From positions 1 to 64,000 of the forward strand of contig JAZRWI010000053.1 of NCBI GenBank assembly GCA_045599645.1: 64,000 bases of DNA. Reading direction: 5' to 3'. Shown in pieces: positions 44,473-54,400 of the stretch. Below the pieces are notes generated by a model. The model ran no database searches and was not told the DNA's origin. It worked only from the letters and a program-made list of their open reading frames with translations. Each line of letters starts with the position of its first letter. Positions within the stretch are counted from its first letter, which is position 1. This DNA comes from RUG334 sp045599645 (GTDB lineage: Bacteria; Muiribacteriota; Ozemobacteria; Ozemobacterales; Ozemobacteraceae). The translations under genes were made by a program, and so were the position numbers.

Positions 44473-45045
44473 TCATTTCTTCTTAGAAGCAGAATCGCTT
44501 GTCAAAGCAGTGGCTTCTGAATTGAGACCACTACCAAGAGTTTCATCGGCAATAATAGTAGAAAGTTCAAAGTTTTTATTGATATCCTTCATGCCGGAAA
44601 CCTTTTCAATAAACTTAACAATGACTCTTATGCGTATTCTGCGCTTCTGAAGCTCAAAATCCGGTCTTGTTGGATCCGGGTCAACATAAGGATAAAATGA
44701 AATACGGGGTTCTCTGGCATATTCAACGCCTGGAGTGTTCCATACACCATTTACTTCTAATGGAAGCACAACTTCCTTGAAGGGACCTTCTTCAGGGTCA
44801 TCTGAGGCCTGTTCGATGATTTCCTTCAAATCCTGGAATGGACGGCTCTTTAATTCTTCAATTTTCTGAAGAGCAAGATTGCAGGCTACAACTTCATTGA
44901 TGCTCTTATAGGTAACCTTTTCCTGAACGCCGAAAATGAGAATCATAGGCAGCATTACAAGGGAAGCTAATGAAATAGCTATAAGAATTTCAACCAGAGT
45001 GGCACCAGAAGCCATCTTTCGAGATTTTATCATTAAATTTTCCAA
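44473..45045 (-). CDS. pseudopilin-like protein (GspI/PilV-like)
   Basis: 190 aa. The prepilin signal is SRKMASG, then ATLVEILIAISLASLVMLPM, with Gly at -1 and Glu at +5. A soluble domain follows (ACNLALQKIEELKSRPFQDL), as in minor pseudopilins. The start used is a TTG at 45045 because AAGGAG lies 10 nt upstream; the ATG at 45033 is 22 nt from it. It overlaps the next pseudopilin gene. The secretion or pilus system these belong to is outside the window. Confidence 0.8.
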   Translation of the reverse strand: MENLMIKSRKMASGATLVEILIAISLASLVMLPMILIFGVQEKVTYKSINEVVACNLALQKIEELKSRPFQDLKEIIEQASDDPEEGPFKEVVLPLEVNGVWNTPGVEYAREPRISFYPYVDPDPTRPDFELQKRRIRIRVIVKFIEKVSGMKDINKNFELSTIIADETLGSGLNSEATALTSDSASKKK

Positions 45046-45051
45046 AATCCG

Positions 45052-45079
45052 TAAACTCCTTTGCTCAAACTGCCGATAC
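45052..45079 (+). promoter_or_regulatory. FliA (sigma-28) type promoter
   Basis: TAAA (45052-45055) and GCCGATAC (45072-45079) are separated by 16 nt, the same spacing as before fliK. The -10 matches seven of eight flagellar sigma-28 consensus positions, including all of GCCGATA. It lies 33 bp before the ATG of the plus-strand secreted protein. Confidence 0.55.
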
Positions 45080-45112
45080 TTCTCTTACAGAAGATTACGA
45101 CGAGGTCAAACA

Positions 45113-45595
45113 ATGAAAATTAACAAGAAACATTTCGGTCTTATGCTTGCATCGCTTATGGCACTTTCTTTCAACAGCCACTTTGCTCAGGCTGCCAAGA
45201 AAACTACTGAAGCCTTCACTCCTTCAAAGGTTTACGCCTTCAAGAAGGTCGGTAACAATACTTACGCTCCATTAAACGAAGTTGTAGCAGAAAACGTCGT
45301 TGTTAAGAAAACTGGCGTTAAAATCGACCGCACCAACGTTTACATTGGCGGCTATGTTGTTAATACTACCGATAAGGTTATCCCTCACGTTAGAATCTTC
45401 CCAACATTCACCGACGGTCAATTCGAAACTAAGCAGCTTGTTGAAAGCCTCAGTCACGATGAAGTTGATCTGGCCCCAAAGGAAATCAGACGCTTCGTTA
45501 TCATGAGACCAGCTAATGAATTAGCACCATTGCTTAACACTAGCATCCCATTAAACGACAACTGCATACTTAACTGTCAGGAAATCAACGGCTAG
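45113..45595 (+). CDS. small secreted protein, unknown function
   Basis: 160 aa. A signal peptide (MKINKKHFGLMLASLMALSF, then NSHFAQA) predicts cleavage near residue 27. The mature part is beta-rich (TNVYIGGYVVNTTDKVIPHV, then RIFPTFTDGQFETKQ), reminiscent of FxLYD-type domains that describe modified backbones, but I do not recognise a family firmly. It is the only plus-strand gene in a minus-strand block. It has GAGG 7 nt upstream and a sigma-28-like promoter, so it may be a flagellar-regulon product. Its end overlaps the convergent neighbour by 11 bp. A longer open frame upstream (to 44936) runs into the pseudopilin gene and is not used. Confidence 0.75.
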   Translation: MKINKKHFGLMLASLMALSFNSHFAQAAKKTTEAFTPSKVYAFKKVGNNTYAPLNEVVAENVVVKKTGVKIDRTNVYIGGYVVNTTDKVIPHVRIFPTFTDGQFETKQLVESLSHDEVDLAPKEIRRFVIMRPANELAPLLNTSIPLNDNCILNCQEING

Positions 45596-46388
45596 TCTTA
45601 GTCCTTAACTGTTCAACATTACTAATCGCATCATCCCAGTCAGGTCCTTGAGAATCAGGGGCCTGACTTTTCATTAGCTTGAATGCGTTTATGTAAGCTT
45701 CCTTAGCCTTAGCATCCATGTTTCTCTTCTGGTATGCTCTTGCCAGCCTGTCGCAGGCAAAAATCAGAACATCTGCGTCCTGACTGTCGCCACCGGTCTG
45801 ACGAAGCTTTTCATCAAGCAATGTTTCAAGTCTGTATATGCCAAGAGGAGAATCTGAATCTTCAACGGCCATAACAGCTTCCTTCAGCTGCAAAGCAGTA
45901 GCAGACTGCAGTTTTTCCTTTTTTTCCTGTCTTTCCTTCACTCTGCGTTCGGCAGTTTCACGTGAAGCCTCGTATTTACGCATAGCTAAGAGCTTTCGTT
46001 CTTCTCTAAGGTCCTTGGCTTCGACCTTCATGCCCATTGATTCAACTCTGTCGTCAATGCCCATTTCTTTAAGCTGTTCCTTCTGAGCAGCGCCAATGTC
46101 TTTAGTCTTTGAACTAAAATACTTTGATGACTTGAGGAAGGATAATGCCCCTTCTTTCTGCCCGCCCGGACCTGCAGAAGCATCCAGCACCTTGCCAGAA
46201 CGGCTGGAATGGACGCTTACAACGACAATAAGAACCAGTATTATTGCCACAAAAGAAATGATATAAGGATTTTTGCATAAGGAAACAATATAAGCCTTCT
46301 TGGCTTCTTGCTTAGCCTTTTCTGCTTCTTTTAGCTTCTTTCGTTTTTCTGGCGAAATATCGCTGAGTGGATATAGTGGTTTTACCAT
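45585..46388 (-). CDS. single-pass membrane protein with coiled coil and TPR-like tail
   Basis: 267 aa. A Lys/Glu-rich cytoplasmic N terminus (SPEKRKKLKEAEKAKQEAKK) precedes one membrane helix (about residues 39-60, IISFVAIILVLIVVVSVHSS). A charged, probably coiled-coil region (about 100-165) follows. The C-terminal part resembles TPR helices (VLIFACDRLARAYQKRNMDA, then KAKEAYINAFKLMKS). Function unknown. The ATG at 46388 has AAGGA 7 nt upstream; the frame extends 21 codons further without a better signal. It is the first gene of the minus-strand block and has its own good promoter. Confidence 0.75.
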   Translation of the reverse strand: MVKPLYPLSDISPEKRKKLKEAEKAKQEAKKAYIVSLCKNPYIISFVAIILVLIVVVSVHSSRSGKVLDASAGPGGQKEGALSFLKSSKYFSSKTKDIGAAQKEQLKEMGIDDRVESMGMKVEAKDLREERKLLAMRKYEASRETAERRVKERQEKKEKLQSATALQLKEAVMAVEDSDSPLGIYRLETLLDEKLRQTGGDSQDADVLIFACDRLARAYQKRNMDAKAKEAYINAFKLMKSQAPDSQGPDWDDAISNVEQLRTKTSR

Positions 46389-46422
46389 GTCGAATTCCTT
46401 TACACCTAGTGGTGCAACTAGA

Positions 46423-46451
46423 ATTATACCGTACCACGCGATTTTTAGCAA
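46423..46451 (-). promoter_or_regulatory. promoter of the membrane/TPR-like gene
   Basis: On the minus strand TTGCTA (46451-46446) and a perfect TATAAT (46428-46423) are separated by exactly 17 bp. The ATG lies 34 bp downstream. CTAGT-TGCACC-ACTAG is a short dyad just after the predicted start. Confidence 0.6.
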
Positions 46452-46498
46452 TTAATAAAAGGGCACTTCGCTAAGAGGCCTCGCTAAGAGGACATGTG

Positions 46499-46862
46499 CT
46501 TTAACCTGCTTGGTGCTGCAAACGAATTCATAATTCATAATGCATAATTCATAATTATTTGTTTGTTCGATTGGATTTACTACTGCTTCAACCAGCTCTC
46601 TGCCAATGCCTGAATTGAGAATTGAAAATGGAGAATGGAGAATTATTTGTTTTTCTGCTGCTTTAACCTGCTTGGTGCTGCAATCGAATTCATAATTCAT
46701 AATGCATAATTCATAATTATTTGTTTGTTCGATTGGATTTACTACTGCTTTAACCGGCTCTCTGCCAAAACCTAAATTGAGAATTGAAAATGGAGAATGG
46801 AGAATTATTTGTTTTTCTGCTGCTTTAACCTGCTTGGTGCTGCAAACGAATTCATAATTCAT
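46499..46862. repeat. 162-bp tandem repeat (flank element), just over two copies
   Basis: CTTTAACCTGC begins at 46499, 46661 and 46823, a period of exactly 162 bp. Each unit holds TTCATAA/TGCATAA heptads, the core GATTGGATTTACTACTGC plus ACCGGCTCTCTGCC, and GAGAATT/GAAAATG/GAGAATG heptads. Since 162 is 54 codons, an open frame survives across it (46452-46862). It has no function-like sequence and is not called a gene. Confidence 0.85.
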
Positions 46863-46904
46863 AATTTTTTGTTTAGTTTTTTCAACCGGCTTAGTGCTAC
46901 TCCC

Positions 46905-46952
46905 TCATCCGTCACGCTATGCGTGCCACCTTCTCCCTCAAGGAAGAAGGCA
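46905..46952. repeat. double-dyad intergenic element, inverted copy
   Basis: CACGC-TAT-GCGTG (46913-46925) and CCTTCT/AGAAGG (46929-46950) together form the reverse complement of the element at 13399-13440. Confidence 0.65.
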
Positions 46953-46976
46953 CTGCCGTGGGCGAACCCACTCGAA

Positions 46977-47130
46977 GCAGTAGAATACCCAATCTAACAA
47001 CATTCAATTATGCATTATGAATTATGCATTATGCATTAAAGTTAAAGCACCAACCCACTCGAAGCAGCAGAATACCCAATCTAACAACATTCAATTATGC
47101 ATTATGAATTATGAATTATGCATTAGGTCA
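46977..47130. repeat. lipoprotein-flank units, opposite orientation, with ATTATGC heptads
   Basis: Two units with GAAGCAGTAGAATACCCAAT or GAAGCAGCAGAATACCCAAT, CTAACAACATTCAATT and then ATTATGC/ATTATGA heptads. They lie directly downstream of lipoprotein A1. The last part (GTAAATCAAGAAACAATTG, then TGCATCAAATCA) is shared with the region downstream of A3 at 63690-63720. Confidence 0.8.
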
Positions 47131-47182
47131 CAGCACTAACCCACTCAATGAGCAGTAAATCAAGAAACAATTGTGCATCAAA

Positions 47183-50100
47183 TCAAGGTTCAGGCATATT
47201 CTTCAACTCAGGCAGCTTGTCTGAATAAAAATTCCAAATATCTTCATTGTTCCAAGTGGAGCCTTCGCCCCAAGCGGCACCCTTGATTACAGTGTCATAG
47301 CCATTGGCCGCCAGCTGCGATGCATCAAAAACATAGTTGTTTTCATCTGTCCCAACATAATCAGGTGTCTTTAAAGAACCAGATACAGTAAGGCCACTTC
47401 CTGCAATAACACTATTAGTAGTAGAAAAGCAGTTATACAATTCTGTTGTGCCAGAGAAAAAGCTCGGGAAGTTTACAATAGCAGCAAATGTGCTTTGGGT
47501 ACCGCTTGTTCTTATTAGCTCTCCTTCATAATAACAATTGGAAATCTTAATATTATCTCCGTCGCCAACAATGCCACCGACGCGTTCAACACCACTTAAG
47601 TCCGATCTATCATAACAATTCTGGATAGTAACCTCATCAGCCCTGCCTGCATAAGCAAAAATTCCTCCAACAGAATATTTTCCACTTACTTTTGCTACAT
47701 TGTAGCTGTTTCTTATAACAATTTTACCATCATCTAAAGACTCACCCCAAATACCACCAACCTTATTCCCTCCTGCAATATCTTTTTTATTGCAGCAATT
47801 TTCTATAACAGTATTTTCTGTGTTGTAGGAATAGCCAAGAATCCCGCCAACGCCTTCTCCATCGTAAGAGCCGGTTACTTCAGCATCATTTAAGCAATTC
47901 ACTATCGAGCTTCCACTGCCATAGCTAATTCTAGCGACAATACCACCCACATGCTCATAACCGGTAACTTTTCCTTTATTACAACTGTTATTTATACTGT
48001 AAGCAGCTGCAGCGATACCACCCACAAACTCATATCCAGATATATCACCCTCATTGCAACAATCAATTATCTCGGTAGCGTCTGCAGCAATGCCGCCAAC
48101 CTTGCTACCATTTGTCGCAGCACATACAGAGCCTTTATTACAGCATTTTTCTATATAACCACCAGAAATACTTCCAACAATACCAGCAGCCAAAACCTCA
48201 TAATCAGAACAGGTTGCACTAATATTACCAGCATTTGTGCATTTTGAAATATTTCCCATAACATAACCTGCAATACCAGCAGCGTAATAATATGCAGTTA
48301 TAGCACCTGAATTTTTACAATTTATAATTTCGCCCGATTCAAAATCTGCCACAATTCCCGCAACTTCTATTGCATTAATATTAATTTCTGAATTATTTTC
48401 ACAATCTACAAACTTACTTTGCTTAGCTTGACCAGAAATACCAGCAGCACTAACCCACTCATTACAGCCAATTTCATCGGCTATTGCAATATGACCATCA
48501 TTTTTGCATGCATTAAAATCGGTTTCCAGAGCCCAACCGGCTATACCCCCAATTCTCATGGCGCCTATTACATGCCCTGCATTTGCACATGCATCAACAT
48601 TGACGCCTGAAAGCAAGCCAGCGATACCGCCAATGTTCCTGTTTCCGTTTACCTGAGCTTTATTTACGCAGTTAGTAATGGAACCACCGGACGCTTTTCC
48701 TATAATTCCGCCAATATTTTCATCCCCACTGATTTTACAGGTTTCATCAAGGGTGAGACTTGCAATAACAGCATTATATGTTGTTCCAAGTAATCCAACA
48801 TTTACAACTGATTCTGCAGGTAAAACAGTCAAATTAGATATTATTTTTCCATTGCCTTGCAATTTTCCACTGAAATTTGCAAGTTCGTTACCAATAGGTT
48901 GAAAATCTGTTACGTCTGTAAAATCAATGTTGTCCATAACAGTAAAGCAAGAGGTTCGATAAAGTCTCATAGCCTCAAAATCATCTGCAGTATAAATAAG
49001 AAATGGATTATCATCGCAACCTTTACCTTTAACCAAGGTAGATGTTAATTCCTGGGCAGCGAAAGGATTAACAAGGCTATTATCAGACGCCGGAACGCCA
49101 TTAGACATAGTTATTCTATATACGGCTCCCTTCTCCATCTGATTACCTGGAGGCATCAGCATAAGCCTGTTGCCATCCCAGCTTTTTTGCCAATCGTCAA
49201 CAACTCCGTTTTTCCAGATAGAAATAGCCGCTGAAGCCTGACTATAGTCCGCCAAATCTTTCACAAAATCAACAATCATTTTGGGATTTTCCCTGAAAAC
49301 TATATATGGAAAAACATTATTCTGATAATAACCACCATCAGGAGTTAATACTGCAGTGACATAATCAATATCAGTTGTCTTGAAGCAGAAAGAATATGAG
49401 CCAAGTCTCTGAAGAGTCTTCTTATCTGTCAGACCATCTTTTACAAAAACCTGATATCTTCTATTAAACAGAAGGTTTCCCTGTGGAATAAGGCTAATCA
49501 CCTTATTTACCTCATCATAAGCACAATTGAATGGGAATTCTGCTCCTGACACCGTATCCTTTATAGAGAAATAATTCTTTGCTATTGAAGTTTCAAGAAG
49601 CATAGGCAAAGAAAGCCTGAGATTTATCGGGGAACTGGCAATTACATTTTCCGAATTATTAGCAGGAATAGTTTCTACCACTTCAACATCTGGAAATACT
49701 ACAAGACTGGCAGGTTCAAAAGTTCCGATGTCTAATCCGGCATTATCCTTAATACTGTTTGTCATTTTTATCGAATAGCTTTCTCCCGCCTGAAGCCCTG
49801 TCGGAAAAGTCAGACTGGCTATTCTATTCTTATCGTCCGTAAAAGTAATATCATAGTCTACAACCTGGTTTCCAAGCAGGACTATGATTGAGCTCTTAAC
49901 AGTATTTATTTCCGCGGCGGATCTGCCAAAATCAATTATAAATTCAGGCTTCCTGATATAAAAGTTACCTATTTGGGAACCAATATTAGGTTTAATTACT
50001 GCTTTTACTGGACTTCCCGCCTCAGTCATGAAGTTAAAGCTGACAGGCTTAACATAATTGTTGGTTCCCTTAGCAGTTATACCAGTTTCAATTTCAATAG

Positions 50101-51409
50101 TATATAGACTGTTGTAGTTCAGGGTTTTGGCAGGTGTTATTGTTAAAGTTCTGAAATCATCAGAAATGACAGCTGAATAATCAAGATTAGCCTGTAATTC
50201 ATTACTTATACTAATAAGCTTCTTAGCCTTTGTTGTCCATTCAATAGCTTCAGAAAAACGTAGCACAATAGGTGTTGAAATCAGAGCTGCCACATTCGAA
50301 GCAGGACTACTCATTACAACATCAATCGGCAACCCCTTCGGATTTTCACCTTCGGCACGGAGTGCTATCTTTCCCTCGCCGGCAAACACTACAAGGTTAT
50401 CTGTGGTAATAGTTGATTTCACATGAAATTCAGATGGAAAGTCATTTTTAGAAATGCCCTTTATTCCAAGTGTAAAGCTAAAGGTAGCAAGGTTACCATT
50501 TTTAATCAGATTTGCTTCTGAATATTGATTAATGCTGATTCTATGCAGATATTCGCCATTGAATTCCTTTTCAAGAGAAACGCTTTCACTAGCTGCTATA
50601 CCGTCAACAAGAACTCCTGTTTTGGCGGAAGAAGATGAATAGAAGGTTAATTCACTTTTCAGATCAGAAGCAGTGAACATGGAAGTAGTCTTTTCTGCTT
50701 CAACCAATGTAGATATCTTGAAGTCTTTTGTATATTCATTATTAGCATTTAGTGCATAATCAGCTGGTTCTGCAGAAAATGTAATGCTATTAACATCGTC
50801 AAATTTCTTTGTATCTGGCTTTACCCCAAAAACAGTGTAGCAATAACCGATGTGCCGTGTAGTGACCATGAACTGATCAAGGCTGCCCAAATCGCAACGT
50901 GCAGAACTTACAGTTGCTTTTCCATTGTCACCTAGCTTAACATACTGCCAGTCATTAGCATTTATAGGTTTATAACCAAGTATGAACTCAATATACTCAG
51001 ATGAAAAAACATTAGGAATAGTCAAAACAACAGTTTTATCAGTCTCTGTTAATTTCTTTTCAATGCCATTTTCAAAATACGTTCCTGTCAGGATGTAGAC
51101 ATTGGTTGAGTCACCGCCATAGGAACCAATTTCATTTGCCAGCAAAGCTCTTTCAACAAGAACGATTGCAGCACCAGAAGGGAAGGTCTGCTCTTCTTTT
51201 GCTTCTACAATAACTTTATTGTCGCCATTAGAAACCAGAACAATTGTCCCTTTATCGGTAGCATAGCTTGTGGTAGTATTCTTGATAATTATGTCTTCAT
51301 GGATTATTCTATCGCCATCACGACCAGTGCTACAGCCATAGAAAATTGACAACAGAACCGTCACAAAAGCTAAAAGGATAAACCTATATATTTTTTTTAT
51401 ATTAATCAT
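47183..51409 (-). CDS. surface lipoprotein A1, Ig-like and GLUG domains
   Basis: 1408 aa. Signal peptide with lipobox IFYGC (Cys26) followed by Ser. A type-A N-terminal region (TTSYATDKGTIVLVSNGD, then VIVEAKEEQTFPSGAAIVLV) leads to two Big_5/SbsA-like modules (SSPASNVAALISTPIVLRFS and SENVIASSPINLRLSLPM). A long C-terminal GLUG region (from about residue 800) contains more than a dozen repeats of GGIAG or GGIVG with Cys-Asn-containing connectors. It ends LPELKNMPEP. AGGGG precedes the ATG by 7 nt. It begins 27 bp after B1 ends, so B1-A1 is probably one operon driven from the B1 promoter. Confidence 0.85.
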   Translation of the reverse strand: MINIKKIYRFILLAFVTVLLSIFYGCSTGRDGDRIIHEDIIIKNTTTSYATDKGTIVLVSNGDNKVIVEAKEEQTFPSGAAIVLVERALLANEIGSYGGDSTNVYILTGTYFENGIEKKLTETDKTVVLTIPNVFSSEYIEFILGYKPINANDWQYVKLGDNGKATVSSARCDLGSLDQFMVTTRHIGYCYTVFGVKPDTKKFDDVNSITFSAEPADYALNANNEYTKDFKISTLVEAEKTTSMFTASDLKSELTFYSSSSAKTGVLVDGIAASESVSLEKEFNGEYLHRISINQYSEANLIKNGNLATFSFTLGIKGISKNDFPSEFHVKSTITTDNLVVFAGEGKIALRAEGENPKGLPIDVVMSSPASNVAALISTPIVLRFSEAIEWTTKAKKLISISNELQANLDYSAVISDDFRTLTITPAKTLNYNSLYTIEIETGITAKGTNNYVKPVSFNFMTEAGSPVKAVIKPNIGSQIGNFYIRKPEFIIDFGRSAAEINTVKSSIIVLLGNQVVDYDITFTDDKNRIASLTFPTGLQAGESYSIKMTNSIKDNAGLDIGTFEPASLVVFPDVEVVETIPANNSENVIASSPINLRLSLPMLLETSIAKNYFSIKDTVSGAEFPFNCAYDEVNKVISLIPQGNLLFNRRYQVFVKDGLTDKKTLQRLGSYSFCFKTTDIDYVTAVLTPDGGYYQNNVFPYIVFRENPKMIVDFVKDLADYSQASAAISIWKNGVVDDWQKSWDGNRLMLMPPGNQMEKGAVYRITMSNGVPASDNSLVNPFAAQELTSTLVKGKGCDDNPFLIYTADDFEAMRLYRTSCFTVMDNIDFTDVTDFQPIGNELANFSGKLQGNGKIISNLTVLPAESVVNVGLLGTTYNAVIASLTLDETCKISGDENIGGIIGKASGGSITNCVNKAQVNGNRNIGGIAGLLSGVNVDACANAGHVIGAMRIGGIAGWALETDFNACKNDGHIAIADEIGCNEWVSAAGISGQAKQSKFVDCENNSEININAIEVAGIVADFESGEIINCKNSGAITAYYYAAGIAGYVMGNISKCTNAGNISATCSDYEVLAAGIVGSISGGYIEKCCNKGSVCAATNGSKVGGIAADATEIIDCCNEGDISGYEFVGGIAAAAYSINNSCNKGKVTGYEHVGGIVARISYGSGSSIVNCLNDAEVTGSYDGEGVGGILGYSYNTENTVIENCCNKKDIAGGNKVGGIWGESLDDGKIVIRNSYNVAKVSGKYSVGGIFAYAGRADEVTIQNCYDRSDLSGVERVGGIVGDGDNIKISNCYYEGELIRTSGTQSTFAAIVNFPSFFSGTTELYNCFSTTNSVIAGSGLTVSGSLKTPDYVGTDENNYVFDASQLAANGYDTVIKGAAWGEGSTWNNEDIWNFYSDKLPELKNMPEP

Positions 51410-51436
51410 TATTGTCCCCTTTTAAGCCGTAGCAGA

Positions 51437-54400
51437 TTATTCTGTTGGCAAAACCAATTCCGGAAGTCTATCAGTTCTCAATATCCATTTTGAAGCATCA
51501 AGCCAGGTAGCTTCGCCCGACCAAGTTGTAGTCCTGATTTCATCTTCGTAGCCGTTATTCAAAATATATGAACAGGTAACATTACTTAAATCACCGCCAT
51601 AATAATCAGGATGACCATATATTGAGTTTGCTGAAACAGCTTCACCATTAACAACAGTATTTTTAGTTGCAAAACAATCTTTAATTGTAGAATCAGAGTC
51701 TAAGCAGGCAGTTATTGCACCAGCATAGAAATCATAGTTTTCTACAGGTTCATTATTCTTAACAGTTACAGAACCTTCTGTATAACAGTTTGATACTTCA
51801 GAATAATATAAATTGCCACATAAACCGGCAGCATATGCGCCAATTGTATTACCGGTATTCACACAGGATATTATTTTGCAACCGGTATTTGTGTTTGCAA
51901 TAATACCAACCGCATAATTATTACTAATACTAGTATTATTACAGCTAATGTTGCCATTGTTCACACAGTTTATAATAGAACAATTGTCTTTAAAAGCATT
52001 AGCAGCAATACCGGCAAGATTTCCGCCAGCAGTAGTAATATCCCCGGTATTTGCACAATTACTGATTGTAAAACCTGGCGAATCAGAAATTATACCGCCA
52101 GAACAGCCAACAATACCCCCTGCAGTATCAATCTGATTAGTGCCCGTTATATTACCATTGTTTCTACAGTTATCAACAATACCGCCACACATGGCTGTTA
52201 TGCCGCCAATATAGGTATACATACTCATTTCTATAAAAGATGGAGCGTATGAACATTCTATCGGAATATTATTTGAACAATTAATAATTTTCCCATATGA
52301 GATTGAGCTACAAATTGCTCCAACATAACCAGAGCCTTTTATACAGCCATTAGGATTATCAAGATTTACATTCCTGATTTCAGAATCAGAACCGGCAACG
52401 CTACCAAACAAACCAACTGTGGCTCGTTCTTCAGGAGAATCCTGCCAAAATCCTTTTATTTTATTATTTCCACCATCATAAACCCCGGAAAAGGATAAGC
52501 TCTCGATTATTGAAGAATCGCCACTACTCCAATATTCTTTTATATTATCCATACTCAGACAACCAATCGGTTCAAAACCGAAAACCTCATAATTAGCTGT
52601 GACAGTCGAAATATAATCGGTAAAATCAATATCACTTACTTGCTTGTAATGGGCAGTCAGATTTCTGCGCACCATATCAAGCTGCTTAGCAGTTGAAACC
52701 AGATAAGGACTTTCTTCAGTACCTTCCCCCTCAAAGGCTAATATTTCAAATTTGGACTCAACAAAAGGAACAATCGGCACATTCCTTGAATCAATGACTT
52801 CATCGACATAACGAATCGTTATAACTTCTGCATATACGTCTTTAGGAATAGCAAATGTAAGCCTGGTTTTGTCTTCGTTCCATTCGGCAGACAGCTTTGT
52901 TATACTTCCATTGCTTCCATAGACCATTATCGCATTTTCAGCCTGATGAAGTTCCTGCGGTGTATCTATAAAATCTATGGTGAATCTGGCGCCAACCTTG
53001 ACAAATGGCGGAACAGCATCAGCATCAACATAATCTTCTGTAACAACAGAAATAGAGGCAACAAAGCGCTCCGGCTCTGTATCTGTGCCAGGAACCTTAT
53101 TATTTGTCTTGAAGGGAAGCCTGCATGCATCAAGCTTTTGATGTGATTCATGATTTATCATCCCACCTTCAAAAGCAACAGCATAATTCATATTATACTG
53201 CAGGTCTGCCAATGGAATAATAGTCAGCATGCCTGTCGAAGAAGCATAATCACAGTTGAAATCAAAACTGCGATTATCTGCATTCACTAAAGAAATCAGA
53301 TTTTCGCAATGCTCATCCCAATCAACTGGTGGAGTAAATCTGACAATTATTTCAGTATCTACACTAGCATTAGAGGCGTCAACCGGTGTCTTTAATTCAG
53401 CCAGAACATTAGGAATTGTAGTAAAATTCAATACACCGAATTGTGCAATATCAACATTTTCAATATCCTTAACCGTTTTACTCATTATAATAGAGTAATG
53501 CGTTTCCGGTTTAAGGTCATTCAAGAACGTAAGAGTTGCAATGGTATTTTCAGGATTAAAACTAAGTGAAAATAATACAGGTCCGTCAGGAGATGTAACC
53601 TTAATTGCATTCTGAGCCTCAACAATATTTGCAACCGGCTTAACAAAATCAATGATGAAGCTTGGATTAGTTTTATAGTGTTCCAAATAGAAGGAATCTT
53701 CTGTTGCAGTAATTGTAGCCATCGTGAAGCTTGCTGGTATAGTTATAAACTGGAAATTGCCAGAATTCAGAGCATAATTTGGGTCAACGGCGGGAATACC
53801 TTTTCGCAAAGCCAGAGTATAAGTATTTTCATAGCGTAGACCATTTACAGGAACAACTATTATTTCTTTTTGGTCTTCTGATGCAAAACAAGTTACAGAG
53901 GCTATTTCATTGTTCTCATCATACAATTTTATATATGATGTAAAAGCAGATTTCCACTGTATTTCTTTTTCAAAACTTAATACTATTCTGGTATTTGTAG
54001 CTACATTTTCAACCGGATTCGGTTCTATCATAGTCACTTCACAATATTCAGGCTCTGATGGAACATTTCTTATCCTGAAAAAAGCTTCTTCGTAAGTGAA
54101 CAAAGTATTTTTATGAGTAGTGACAGTAGTCTTTATTTTGAAATTATCAGGTAATGCCTCAAGAGAAGCGCCTTTTATGTTCAAAACAAAGCTGAAGGTT
54201 GCAAGCAATCCGGAAATTTTGCAGTTATCTGGTAGATACTTATCAATAGCGAACTTATGAATATATTTGCTACTTGATTCTGGAGACACAGAAATCTGTT
54301 CATTAGCTCTTTCGCCATCTATCTTAAAACCTGAACCCTGGTTACTGTCAGACACAAATGTTAATTCGTGAACAACATTTGGAGAGTCAAACACATAGGC

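Noticed and set aside
44936..45112. N-terminal extension of the secreted protein at 45113
   Set aside because: It would overlap the divergent pseudopilin and hide a clear signal peptide and ribosome-binding site; the ATG at 45113 is better.
46452..46862. 136-aa minus-strand open frame
   Set aside because: It is the translation of the 162-bp tandem repeat and heptad arrays; no start signal or protein-like conservation.
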